Of a stretch of 64,000 nucleotides of DNA, positions 25,087 through 36,990 are shown in pieces. The first letter of the stretch is position 1; every line of letters starts with the position of its first letter. The notes beneath the pieces are model-generated. The model did no database searches and was not told the origin of the DNA. It worked only from the letters and a program-made list of their open reading frames with translations. The position numbers and the translations under genes are program-made. This DNA is from Owenia fusiformis (lineage: Eukaryota > Annelida > Polychaeta > Sabellida > Oweniidae): the NCBI GenBank assembly GCA_903813345.2, contig CAIIXF020000003.1:8993912-9057911 (forward strand), read 5' to 3'.

Positions 25087-25094
25087 GTATATAG
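25087..25094 (+). promoter_or_regulatory. TATA-like box upstream of GIMAP gene 1
   Basis: GTATATAG lies 56 bases before the proposed ATG at 25,143. The distance is compatible with a short 5' untranslated region, but a TATA-like octamer is common in DNA this AT-rich. Confidence 0.25.
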
Positions 25095-25142
25095 TCGCAA
25101 TTCCTCAACAGCACATCGTGAATAAGCTAAGAAGGATTGAAC

Positions 25143-27592
25143 ATGGCGGGTGAGTAGATTATTTTAACTTTAGAAAAAGTAGCTAAAATATGGAAATATT
25201 TTAACCATGCGATTGCTCAGTCAATTGTATTCAAATACTATAATAATATATAATTCACATTGTCTGTTAATCCCTATTTATGTAACATGTAACATGTTAT
25301 GTAGATACCTAAAACGGTAGCTTTAAAGCATTGGGAGTAAGTCGCCCCTCCATCTCTCTTATATATTAAAGCTATTTTTAGATGATTTTGTTTGCACCCC
25401 GCTTAGCTGTTATAACCAGAAATTAATAAATCAAAGGAAGTAGTGCGCTTTCCATTATGATCTCCCCATGAAAAAATCGTTCATTTGATTTTTTCAAAAT
25501 GAGTATACTGCTTCCATCAAATCATTTATATGCACACTAGTATCTTGTTGACCTATATTGAGCACTTTATTGATGCATGGGCCACTTATTAGGGTCATAA
25601 TTCAATTATGAAGTGTAGAGGCATTGATTCCAAACCAGAAAGTATTTTTGTGTCTGTCAAAATCTATTTGCATCCTACATATCCCTCCATCGTATCCAAA
25701 TATGTTATTAATTAATGAAACATAACAGTATAATCTTTGGATTTACAAAGTTGTATGGCATTTTACAAATGTAAAAGTTGCTTTTGAAGCATTTTTCTCT
25801 TAATTTGAAGTATGACGTAAATCGATTGCAAACTTCATATTTGGACATCTGATGTGATATACCATTTGTGTCATATTGTGAAATTTAATTTGCAATCGAT
25901 TCAGGTCATAGTGAATTTTGGTATTTTTTGTAAAAATCACCCTTGCTGGACTTAATGACCTCAACCCCAGCCCATCTGGTCCCAAATGCTTAAATATTTT
26001 CTAATGTATTATGTGACATTGTATTCTTTATGTTACACCTATAATTATTCATTTTATTGATGGGGAAATCATAATGGAAAGTGCACTAGATCCTTTCAAA
26101 CCTGTTGTTGAATTAGTTCAGGGGATGCAACATGCCAAAACATCATTCGAGAAGCACCTTTCTTTTTTATTCTTTAAATCAAATTAAAATTAAAACTGCA
26201 TGGAAATATCTCAAACACATAGCTGTTATATTTCTTCTCGTATTGCAACTTGAACAAATAAGAGTATTTTCCGTAATTTCGATTACAACCGCTTTCGAAA
26301 AATTAAAAAATGGTCACCGTGTGATTTACACAGAATATCAAATACCGATAATCAGCAGTGCTCTTACATCTTTGAAAATTTTAAGTTGAATCCAATTAAA
26401 AGAATTATCTCAAAATTCAAAATGGCCACTATGCATTTTACTCGGTATGACTAAAATCTAATAAGATAGTGTCATTAGTCCGTTCTCGCAATCTTAAAAA
26501 TTGTGTTGAATGGATAAGCTATTTCCTTGAATTTTAATGACAAGTTTTGTATCGTACCCGCCCATGAGCATAAACGTACGCCCATTAACTGAAAACGAAT
26601 ACAATATTGCACTTTGCAAAGTGCGATAAAACGTTGATATTTATCTCTTTTCAGACAAACCAATTCGAATCATTATAATTGGTAAAACTGGGGTCGGTAA
26701 AAGTGCCACAGCAAACACGCTCATCGGCGATAAGAAACGATTCAACGAAAGAGCTAGTATAACTCCAATAGCCCCTAAATGTGTTTGTGAGACATTGAAT
26801 CATGATTCAAATAGCTATAAGATAATCGACACGCCTGGATTTACGAATTTTAATCAATTGAATTCGGCAGCTGCAAGAGAAATCGCAAAGTCAATGCAGT
26901 ATGGCGCTCCTGGTCCACATGTCTTTCTTTTTGTAATACGGTTTGGTCAATTTACACGGAAAGATCGCGACCTAATAGAATTTATTAAGAAACTATATGG
27001 CGAAAAGAGTACAAAGAATCATGGAGTTGTTGTAGTCACTCATGGCGATGACATTAAACGAAATATAAACAATGAATGTGTTAAAAGCGGGGAGGTCGAT
27101 GCATTTGTGAAAGATTTAGTTGATAGTGACGAGGACGCAAAGGAACTGCTCAAAGCGTGTTCCGATAGAATGTTTGTCATTGACAACAGATCCACAGATC
27201 GATGGACTGAGGCATCTTCACGATTTTATAAAAACATCCAAGAGTGGGGTCTTGGCTTGTCTTACTGTAACGATTTACATGGCGTTGCCAAAATGATGGA
27301 ACAGGAGAGAACAAAAGGAAACCTGGAACCACCGAAACACGTGTTGGGCACTATTCAGAGGGCTCTTCGTCAAGATGAATCGCAGGGAAGTGGAATAGCC
27401 ATGGCGATGGGAATCGTTTTTGTTGGAGTAAGCGCATTTGTTCTCTTACGTGGTCTGTACAATTGGTTTTATGGTAGTATACACTATATACCTACAAGTT
27501 TATCAACAGCATGGTCCCTTGCAAAGTTATGCCGCAACGGATATGACCAGTTGACTTCACACAATACTACACAGAGGCACGATGCTACATAA
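25143..27592 (+). CDS. GIMAP/AIG1-family GTPase with C-terminal membrane anchor
   Basis: Two exons are inferred: 25,143-25,149 (ATGGCGG, donor gtgagt) and 26,655-27,592 (acceptor ctcttttcag). They join in phase 1 to a 314-residue protein starting MADKPIRIIII. AIG1-type GTPases bind GTP, oligomerise on membranes and in vertebrates act in lymphocyte survival. Visible motifs are G1 GKTGVGKS (12-19), G3 DTPG (61-64), the GIMAP-specific conserved box around GPHVFLFV (about 89-96), G4-like THGD (131-134, where paralogues have TRGD) and G5-like NRS (180-182). A hydrophobic segment at about 250-271 could anchor the protein in a membrane, and the tail that follows is not CaaX. The exon-1 sequence and phase match gene 2 at 42,021, which supports the model. 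Family certain, specific function unknown. Confidence 0.9.
25435..26095. mobile_element. Foldback element in the GIMAP gene 1 intron
   Basis: TAGTGCGCTTTCCATTATGA (from about 25,440) is inverted as TCATAATGGAAAGTGCACTA (to about 26,090). A smaller inverted repeat is nested inside, ATCGATTGCAAA at 25,818 against TTTGCAATCGAT at 25,892. The sequence between holds no coding frame. Confidence 0.65.
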
Positions 27593-27611
27593 ATATGCAA
27601 CTAATTGCAGC

Positions 27612-27617
27612 AATAAA
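27612..27617 (+). promoter_or_regulatory. Poly(A) signal, GIMAP gene 1
   Basis: AATAAA occurs 20 bases after the stop codon and is the first such hexamer downstream. This implies a very short 3' untranslated region that ends just before the transposon at 27,670. Confidence 0.5.
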
Positions 27618-27669
27618 AAGACGAATCGATTCTATTTACACTGTTCCACAACTACACAATGCGTGTCTA

Positions 27670-28312
27670 CAGGGTGTCCCGAAAGTATGGGGCCCCCCCT
27701 AGGCAGACATATTCCAGTGTCCTCATAGTATGTGTCATATATCATTTTAAAGCTTATCCAAAGTTACATTGATTTGCCAAGTATCATGGTTTAACTCCCA
27801 AATGGGAAAAAGTTACAGGCATTTCAAAATTTAGTGTTTGGTCAAAATTAAGTTCAATTTTACACCAAATCACTCGTCAATGTGTCCTCCCGGGCCATCT
27901 TAACAGCAGCAATTCTTTTCGGGTCGGATGCATATTGAGTTGGAAAAAGAGAACGGTGAGGGTAGAAACTCTAAGGAAACTCTTCTAAAGTCCCTTAACA
28001 GGTTTTAATAGGGTTATAAAATTCCACACCCCCATTTTAAGGGCTTTTAAGGTCATATCTGAAAATAATTGCTGCTGTTAACATGGCCAAGGGGGGACAT
28101 ATTGACTAGTAATGTGACGTAAAATTGAACTTTATTTTGACAAAACACTTACTTTTAAAATGACTATAACTTTTTCCCATTTGAGAGTTAACCCATGATA
28201 CTTGGCAAATCAATGTAACTTTGGATAAGCTTTAAAATGATATATGACACATACTATGAGGACACTGGAATATGTCTGCCTAGGGGGGGCCCCATACTTT
28301 CGGGACACCCTG
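27670..28312. mobile_element. 643-bp mariner-type foldback element
   Basis: It starts CAGGGTGTCCCGAAAGTATG and ends in the exact inverse, with TA on both sides (27,668-27,669 and 28,313-28,314). Arms extend about 170 bp (27,670-27,838 and 28,143-28,312) and are nearly identical. The centre also pairs partly, for example GGCCATCTTAACAGCAGCAA with TTGCTGCTGTTAACATGGCC. No transposase frame is present. The high arm identity suggests recent activity or arm-to-arm correction. Confidence 0.85.
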
Positions 28313-29465
28313 TATATTAGCCAGAAATCACAAACTTCAAACTCTGTGCATACCATCCTTACTCCATACCTATAATTGGAATCGCGATGACTTATTTAAA
28401 GGGATTCTGGGTGATAGCTATCAGAAAGGACAAACTATTGCTTCTGTGACGAGATCAAACGACGTTGACACGTTCTTCACCCTACTTAATTTGTAATTGA
28501 ACAATCGACACAATACTTGTACATACCATATTTTCGCTGATATCGGACAAATTCATAACCAAATAAAACCAAGATACATATAAACAAATAGCATAATACA
28601 ATATTAGTATCAGCAATTACATTTTTCTTATCAATATTTCAAATCCAAAGGATGGTTCCCCTTTTTATATTTGCTAATAACATAAATGTCCGGGGTACTA
28701 TTGATTGAAACGTAACTTGACTCTATATCCAATACCTCCAAAGTTTCCCAATTTTTTCCTCAATTACAATATGAAGAAGATTGATGATAAATTTGGTGAA
28801 TTAAAACAAATGTTATTCCAATGTAAACCAATTGGAAATGGTGGGTTCAGGGCAAATCAGAAATCCGGATATCTATTCAGTAAAAGATTTAGTAAAAATA
28901 TTTTGATATATAAAATTGAATAGTCTAACTTTTTGTACACTAAGTGTTTAGTTTACTTGATGAATACTAAAGTTACAGAGCTTCAAAGTCATTTTTGAAA
29001 ATAAATTTTCGACACATGTGTTTGACTTTAAATACCTATAACTCATAAACCAACATTTCCCATTGGCTAACAAGGGAATGTAGATTTTCAAAATTCATCA
29101 ATTTTATCATCAATTTTCGACCTATTGTAATTAAGGAAAAACTTGAGAAAATTTGAAGGTATTTGAAATAAAGTCCATCAATAGTATAAGTGTTTTCATC
29201 ATAGGTTAAGTAAATACAAATTCAAAGGTAAAGAGGCTTTAACACGTAATCCAATGCGGAGCTAAAGTTGCCAAACTTATGGAGAGAGGTGTACATTTTC
29301 ACATACATTATCTTCTTTCTTTTTCATCGTATACAGTAGTTTATTTGTTAGGTATATTTTATATATTATCTTATAAAAAAGGACTTAAGTCTTCTGTACT
29401 TGTTAACCTCTTGACTACCCAGAGTGACGAGATTTCTCGTCACCTCAGAAATGACACAAAAATTG
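28313..29465. other. Gene-free AT-rich DNA
   Basis: No gene or bounded repeat recognised. Confidence 0.4.
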
Positions 29466-29469
29466 TTTT

Positions 29470-30150
29470 AAAATGTCTAGGATTGGCACCGAATGTACAT
29501 ATCCTGTACATATCCTGTGTCAGGATTTATACAGGATTGGCGCGTGTAGGAATCCAGTATGAATCCTGAATCTGGATTCATACAGGATACGCTCGCAGTG
29601 TGCCAATCCTGTATGAATCCTGATGCCTGGATACATACAGGATTGGCACACAATGTACATATCCTGTACATATCCTGTGTCAGGATTTATGCAGGATTGG
29701 CGCGTGTAGGAATCCTGTATGAATCCTGAATCTGGATTCATACAGGATACGCTCGCAGTGTGCCAATCCTGTATGAATCCTGATGCCTGGATACATACAG
29801 GATTGGCACACAATGTACATATCCTGTACGTATCCTGTGTCAGGATTTATACAGGATTTGCGAATGTAGGAATCCAGTATAAATCCTGCTCCTGGATTCA
29901 TACAGGATACGCTCGCAGTGTGCCAATCCTGTATGAATCCTGATGCCTGGATACATACATGATTGGCACACAATGTACATATCCTATACGTATCCACGCG
30001 TCAGGATTTATACAGGATTGGAGCAGGTAGAAGTCCAGTATGAATCCTCCCTCCTGGATTCATACAGGATACGCTCGCAGTGTGCCAATCCTGTATGAAT
30101 CCTGACGCCTGGATACATACAGGATTGACACACTGTGTGCATATCCCGGA
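29470..30150. repeat. Palindromic minisatellite, 160-bp period, 4 copies
   Basis: The phrase AATGTACATATCCTGTA recurs near 29,491, 29,651, 29,811 and 29,971, a period of 160 bp. Each unit alternates the module AATCCTGTATGAATCCTG with its inverse, so the array is a chain of potential hairpins. Open frames exist on both strands through the array and read repetitive peptides; they are artefacts of the repeat. A related array lies at 38,214-38,945. Confidence 0.9.
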
Positions 30151-30730
30151 TTACTTATCCTGCACATAATTTACAAATTATTGATTGCTATTGTTACTAA
30201 CATTTATTACAAAATTCTTTAAACAAGAAAATGCAGCAAACTCCTCGAGTCGAGGTCTCCAAGTCCAAAAAATTCCTGACCCTATCATGTATCTGTTGAT
30301 TATCCTGTTTATAACCAATTCAAGAGCGTGGCACTGAGCGAACCTATATGCCTATTTATTATTATTTGTTTAGTTGTTGGTTGGGTAACATGTTTATGAC
30401 GTCACAAATGATGCGAAGAATCTTTAAACCAATTAGTGAAGTCTATATTAATTGTTTTAGTTGTTGATGTGGCAATACGTGTCTGTGACGTCACGGGTGA
30501 TTGCATCATATTTTAGAAACGCCATTTTACGACATTGCATAATTTTAGCTGATTTTGTCCATTTCACTTTATTTGAAAGACTTCTAAAAATATAATAATG
30601 AGTCAGTATTTTTTCTTATAAATATCTATATTTGAAATTGAGGTCAAAGTCCGAAGATTTGATCAACTGATTGAAATCTCATTTTAAAGAGGTGAAGAAG
30701 TGAATAATTACAGGAGCAAACGTGATCAAT
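30151..30730. other. Gene-free DNA
   Basis: Nothing recognised apart from a loose duplication of TGTGACGTCAC-like and GTTTAGTTGTTG-like phrases around 30,365-30,500. Confidence 0.35.
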
Positions 30731-30732
30731 GG

Positions 30733-30800
30733 TTCGAGGTCTCCCGCAAAGTAGTCGCTACGCTCCTACTTTGCGCTGCCTTCGGCAGAGGAGACCTCGA
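30733..30800. repeat. Compact three-way-junction palindrome
   Basis: An outer stem, TTCGAGGTCTCC with GGAGACCTCGAA, encloses two perfect inner hairpins side by side. One is CGCAAAGTAG with CTACTTTGCG around an 11-base loop; the other is CTGCC-TTC-GGCAG. Single-stranded DNA or RNA of this segment could fold into a cruciform-like three-way junction. No gene is attached. Confidence 0.75.
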
Positions 30801-31653
30801 AAAAATCCATGTCAAGATAAAAAAACAATATTTCAATTTTTTCAATCAAACAAATAATATACTTTCAAAAGTACCTGTACTAGTATCCAAAAGTGAATTT
30901 CATTAAATTAAGAATGAACATTTTGCCATTATTCACAATTATTTTTTCCCTGGACTATTGTGATTTGATATTTGATGCTTAAGAAGCTATTAAGAAGACA
31001 AATGGTATACAAATAGCATATATGACATACTTTTAAAGAGCCTAATGTCTGCAACCTTTTTATAACAGACTTTCAATTAAAAGCCCATTATACCACACAG
31101 TCGCAATGGTGGAGGGATTTGGATATTTGGAATTCCCCCGGCAATTTATTATTACTTATCTGTTTTCAATATTGTTGGTATTTTGTAACCCTTTAATATT
31201 CAATTAGCGCTCCAAAAAGTATTGTTTTCAAAAGGTGTAGGTCAAAAGGGTCAAATCGAGGTCAACATGACATTTTGTGATAAATTGTTAATGTGCGAAA
31301 GTACGAAATACGTAGTACAGGTATCAATGTTCTACGAATCTAGATTTTATATCACTTGAAACAATGCATAGCCCTTGGTGAGAGGGGGGGGATTACAGAC
31401 ATCTAACATAGCGTTTTAGTTATGTATAATCATTAATCAAAACAAATAATACCAATTAGTCCATCTTTCTGATTACATTTTGTCCATGTATTTCTGGACT
31501 TATTTACTTATGATTTAGCCAATATGATACAACAACAAATTAACTTCACTTGCGTCAGCCCTTCATCTCCATGTAATTGTATTCATGTTCGATGGGGAAT
31601 AAGAATTTGTTTACCCGGCACCCCTGATCATTATCAAGCGCCTTCTAGATATC

Positions 31654-31862
31654 AGGCCCGTCACAGGCACATATCCAGGGGGTTCGATCTACCCCCCCCC
31701 TCCCCCGGCAAAAAATCTTTCAAAAGCATGTGGTTTTCACCATTCTGAACACTTTTTAAGTGATTTCGGCCATTTTTATACCAAATTTGGCACAAGTAAA
31801 CCCCCCTTGGAATTTTTCAAGAAGTGAACCTCACATGGCAAATCCTAGCTACGGGCCTGCGT
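31654..31862. mobile_element. MITE with CAGGCCCGT ends
   Basis: CAGGCCCGTCAC at the left and the inverse of CAGGCCCGTAGCTAGGAT at the right bound about 209 bp. A poly-C run and a complementary-like CCCCCC run lie inside. A further end-like copy, CAGGCCCGTATCCAGC, lies at 52,398. hAT-type MITEs have ends of this kind, but an 8-bp target duplication is not evident here. Confidence 0.5.
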
Positions 31863-34284
31863 CATACTGCATGGCTAAAACTCCGGGCTTTCGCTAGAGA
31901 GGCGTGCCTCAGAATACCCATGACCCGGAGGTTAACTTAAAAGTAACGCAAGGTAGATAAAACTGTATTTAGTCAAAATAATGTACATGTACAGTATATG
32001 GTATCCAAACCCCTAAACTGCACGGCTTCTCGCCAGGCATTTTGTCATCGCTCTACCACTCCGTCGCCACCATAATTTCTCACGATTTGAACTGTCATAT
32101 GATATTATAATATTGAGTTTATTATTTTGCAATTATTGATGAAGCTTTATCGGGGATAGAGAATTCCTTATACATGGTTATCGTTTACTCTGGAGTTCAG
32201 ATGATAAAAGAGGCAACAGATGAACTCTCTTGCTAAAACCATTGAAAGGATAATTGCTATTGTTATAATTAATAATTATAATTAATAATACTATTATTAT
32301 TAAATTCAAATTCACTAATGATGATTGATAATTTAGCTACAAGCCATGAGTGTGTGTATTTTGGCTGAAATAGAGGCGGGGGGATAGTCTAGAGGCAAGA
32401 TTTTTTGATTCCATATACCGTACTTGTTTTCAGGCATCATACTATTTCCATGAGTGAGTGTCAGATTTTAAGACCCGTTTTCCTTCTTTTCCTTCCCATG
32501 CGAATTTCAAATACAATTTGCAAATGCATCCTAAAATCTGATTATGTTAATGCTCATCCCCCCTCCTCCCATACTCGTTTCCCAGTTTGATTTTGTCGTC
32601 GACTGGTGCCTAGATGCATTTGCAGACGCAACGCACATTTCAGGGCGCACATTTCATGTCATTTATGAAAAAATTGAATTGAAAGGCATCACATGGAGTG
32701 GAGGGGGGGGGGTGAGTTATCATGATCAGAGTTGGGCCTAATACTTGTATAATTGTAATAAGATATGTCTGAAAACAAATATATAATATATATTGTATAT
32801 GTTATGATATCAAAGCAAATTGGATTATTTATACATGTCGTCTAGTTCGGATGTTATTTTAACAAATACAGCAACCAGACGGCGTATTCGCAATGTAACT
32901 TATCAGTTCTCAGATTTGTAAAGCCATGGGAAAATGAAATCTGAAATAAAGATGCTTTTCTAGCATCTTGACTCAGTGTAAATTATATTTTGAAAATCGT
33001 TTTGACTCATATACTTTAAGTGTACATACTAAATGGCGACAATGACATACATATGCATCACGCGAGGATGGATGATGACCATGTACTTTACATCTGCACG
33101 TTGTCAATATCTATATCGCCGGTTGATGTCTCATGTTCCCAAAATAATTATAGTAATAATGTTCAAAAACAGAATATGATATGTATTGTTGTCTTGCATC
33201 ACTATATGAGTAATAATTTGATTAGAAACCCGGGATTAGAAAAACTCTCCGAATCTGAATCATATATTTGAAATCGAAGAATACAATGCCCCGGGTACAA
33301 TGCCCCGTGTATTTACCATTTACTCTCAATCCTGATTACTATCAATGTCTCCAGTGAGTTTGCTTCTGTGTGCCTCTCCAAGTAACAAATCTAAATGCAT
33401 ATTCTACACATATCGCCCAATGTGGGCCCGGGACTTGAAAAACAGACGAAGACCTCGTGTGCAAGGGGGGGGGGGCTATAATGTAGCAACTTTTGGTTTT
33501 GTCAAATAGCTGAAATAGTTTGTCACAAATATTAATTAAATACGCAAATAGAGGCAGGTTTAAGAAATGAGACTAGAGGCAAAGAATAATTATAATCATA
33601 AAATCTAAAGTAATTCCTCGATGATCTCTTCTGTAATCAAGGCGGTAGTACACTTCCGCAGTTATAAAAACAAAGACATAGACTAAGTAATTAATCTTTT
33701 GTTATCATTTAATATTAGTTACTTACAGCATTAATTTGTCTTGGATTTCCGAGGTATGATGTTTTGATTGAAAATCAAACTGGGAAACGAGTATGCTCCT
33801 TACAGCTGTGTATATCAAATCCTGTGAAAAGAATCAATTCAAACTCACCCCCCCCCCCATCTAGTGTCTCTTAATTACAATTATTTCGCAAATGAAACAA
33901 CCCAAAAACGTTGATATGTCAACATAATTTTGCAGAACTGAGCGAAACGAAAGGTGGAATGCACAAAAGGCAACAGTTGAAGTTTTATTTTCCCAATAGA
34001 CTAGATGCAAAGAAATACATGTGATCTTGATTTACATCCAAAATCCAAAATTGAGATCATATTTCATATTCTTATTTACATTAATACTTTCATGTAGTGT
34101 CAAATATTTAAACCCTGGGCTTTTAAACATTTTGCATATTCGTCATCAAATCTGATCATATATGTACCCCCCCCATCTGCAATCATGATAGAAATCTGAC
34201 TTCCGGTCTCAAAACTGAAAAATAAAATTATCGATACCCTTACCAATTGACCAACCAACTGAACCACCCCCCGGGGAACCACCT
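31863..34284. other. Gene-free DNA with poly-G/poly-C runs
   Basis: No gene recognised. Homopolymer G or C runs of eight to eleven bases occur near 32,703, 33,467, 33,847 and 34,167, and an AATTATTA-rich microsatellite lies near 32,262-32,302. Confidence 0.45.
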
Positions 34285-34805
34285 ACCCATCGATTGACTA
34301 ATCAAACAGACTACAAAACATCCAAGCAACCAACTTTCAAAGGAAGCGACCAACTTTGCAATCACCAGTCAACAGAACGCAAGAAACTGACCAAGCAAAA
34401 ACAAAGCAAGCAACCAATTAATTGTGCAACCATATAAGCAACAAACAAAGCGAGGAACCAAGCAAGCAGCTAATTAAGTAACTATATATGCAAATACACG
34501 TAAGCAAGCAAATGAACAACAAAAAATCCAAGCAATCATGCAGAAACCAAACAAGCAAGCAACTAAACAAGCTTCCAAGTAATCAATCAACTAGCCCAGC
34601 AACGAACCACACAAGTAATCAACAAAGCAAGCAAGCAAGCAAACGACCATCCAAGCAGAAAACTAAGTAAGCAAACAACAAACCATGCAACTAATCAACA
34701 AAGCCACCGACCAATTAAGGAAGCAAGCTACTCATCAAGCAGAAAACAAAGCATTCGACAAACCAAGCAACCAAACAACAAAGCAACCAACCAAGCAACT
34801 AATTG
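34285..34805 (+). repeat. Degenerate AAGCAACC/AAGC microsatellite
   Basis: About 520 bp of purine-biased, loosely tetranucleotide sequence built from AAGC, AACC and AACA. It creates Lys/Gln/Asn/Ser-rich open frames (for example 34,488-34,670) that are compositional, not genes. Confidence 0.75.
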
Positions 34806-34975
34806 ATCCGGTCTCGTTTGCTGTTTATGTCTTGCAAATAATGCCCCTCTGCTGCTACAGTTTGTCAATGATATCAACTGCACACATTTGATTGATTTAA
34901 TGCAACTTCCAAGTTCCAAATGAAGCACGAAGGTTGACATTTGAGAACATAACTGATACCAAAAGGATGCGTGAA

Positions 34976-35105
34976 GCAGTGGCGTAGCCAGGATTTGGTG
35001 ACCAGGGGTTCTATTTTTATGTTATTCACAAATCCCCCACCCCTTCATTAGGGTTCCTCAAATAATGTAGAATTACACCCCCTCCAAAAGTTTGGCAATC
35101 CTAAC
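34976..35105 (+). mobile_element. End of a hAT-like MITE
   Basis: CAGTGGCGTAGCCAGGATTT resembles a terminus common to many hAT-type MITEs of animals. The matching opposite terminus was not placed. CTGCCTACGGCTATGG at about 36,970-36,985, beside a GGGGGTTCG/CGAACCCCC hairpin, may be the end of a related element. Confidence 0.4.
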
Positions 35106-35559
35106 TAACCCATTGGATTATGTATTAAAAGCATCTTTAAGTTTGATTTCTTATTTATTTTTATATTTTTAGAAAGAACTATTTTTGCAGGGGAAATATA
35201 ATTCATTTTAATACCTTCATTAAGTTAAGTAGATAATTGAATTTGAATTTTTTTAACAAAAACGATTCCTTTATTTACGTTAGCAAAGTCTGAAAGTAAT
35301 AGGCTTCATCAAGAAACCTCTCCCATTGAAATAACACTGGACGAAATTGATTTTCAAAAATGACCTTGTAGCTTTGTAGCTTTAATGTTCACAAAGTAAA
35401 ATAAACAGGCAACGTGCAAAAAAGTCAAACAACTTATAATTAATTTTCTGCATCAAAATATATTTAGGTGAATCTTTTACTGAATACATATCCTGAAATC
35501 TGATTTACCCCGAATCCACCATTATTTCGTCTGATTTCTGGAAGACTCTGGAGCATGAT

Positions 35560-36765
35560 TTGTTCCCAAGGAATATCAACTATTTCGCACAATTTATTCT
35601 TTAACTTAAGCTACTTCATCTAGGACAAAATAAATCACCTCATGCAATGGCTTATCATAATTTTTCAGGAATTTTGTTGGAGTCCAGTTCGGATCAAATG
35701 CAAACACCCTATACTCCGAAAGATCGTTCTTCTACGATGACTTTTCACAACGTTTACACGAAGGCTTTTTAAACTATCCGGGATAGTCTTATAACTGATG
35801 AAAATATCTCTTATTCAAATAAGTGGGTCTCGGTTATGCTTCGTTTTAAAAAGTTAAAAATACTTCTTTGGACGTCCCCGGAGCTCAGTTGTAAGACCCC
35901 CGGAGCAGATCAACTGCAATTGATAATAAAAATGTTTTGGTGGATCTAAATCATATATAAATACAAGCGACTGTTCGAATATAAAACGTATTTTGTTAAG
36001 TTCAAACGGCTTGATAACAAATTAGGCCTTCATTATTTGAAAATTAATACCATATGATTTTTCAATGTTTTTTTATTATGTAATTTATTCGCTAAACATA
36101 TCATGACATTAACATGAAAATGGAGAGCAGTTAAACTGGAACGATAACAATTTGAATTCTATACCATCTCTTAGATGAGTGGAGTGTATCTGAAAAAAAC
36201 AAATCATTTTTTGCAATGATTGATTTTTCTTTGGAAAAGTGATTGGTAAATAAATACTGAACAAATGAAAAAATGAATAAATGGAACAAATGCTTGTGTT
36301 TATAAATGATATACGCTTTTAAATAATTCATTTCACAACGTTTTTAATTATTTAACGCAATTGGTTTCGGGAACTTGCCAGCCCAAGGGATGTCCCAAGA
36401 AATATTTTAAATTTTAATTGAAATAAAACCAAACAGAGATGTACACATTTGAAAGAACATGTGTTTCATCAATATTACGACTATTCCAGATATTTACTCA
36501 TTAATGTTGTAAAAATCATTTTGAGTATGGGATGTCTTAGCATTATTTTCAATAACTTTCAATAACTTCGTATTGGACCAGAACTGGCTTAAAACAAAAT
36601 TCCTACAAAGGACTGATTTAGCCATTGCCCAAGATGGGTTATTTTGTCCGAGAAGAAGCAGCTTTTAAGTTAATTGTGCGAAATTATTGTTATTTCTAAA
36701 TGTAAAATCTCATGCTCTGGGGTCTTCCCAAAATCTCATCCCGTGCCTAAGGTTATGCCAACTGT
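35560..36765. mobile_element. Diverged relative of the 19-kb foldback transposon
   Basis: The left part (35,580-35,850) matches 19,150-19,420, with shared GGAATTTTGTTGGAGTCCAG-like and TACTCCGAAAGAT phrases. The right part (36,545-36,760) matches the opposite arm, with AACTTCGTATTGGACCAGAA and AAATTCCTACAAA. The loop between is about 650 bp. Ends are too decayed to define a target duplication. Confidence 0.65.
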
Positions 36766-36939
36766 TTTGAGGGAAGTGTAACTTCACTATGACATGTCTT
36801 CAACAAAATAAGGCTCTCGTGTTCACCAAGACAAACATCAATTCATTTACTGCCCATATATGTAGTTTTCAAATAGCACAGTGATTTAATGTTTCTGGTT
36901 ATATGCATTTTTCCGCAAAATGATATTTTGGGAAATCCT

Positions 36940-36990
36940 GACCGGGGGTTCGTTCGAACCCACCGAACCCCCGCTGCCTACGGCTATGGT
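36940..36990. repeat. GGGGGTTCG hairpin
   Basis: GGGGGTTCG at 36,944 is inverted as CGAACCCCC after an 11-base loop, with a nested TTCGAA. It is followed by GCTGCCTACGGC. It is probably an internal part of a hAT-like MITE. Confidence 0.5.

Noticed and set aside
29477-29997. Repetitive protein frames on both strands in the minisatellite
   Set aside because: They follow the 160-bp repeat and its palindromes, appear in several frames at once, and encode no recognisable domain.
34488-34670. Lys/Gln/Ser/Asn-rich 60-residue frame
   Set aside because: It is produced by the AAGC/AACC microsatellite.
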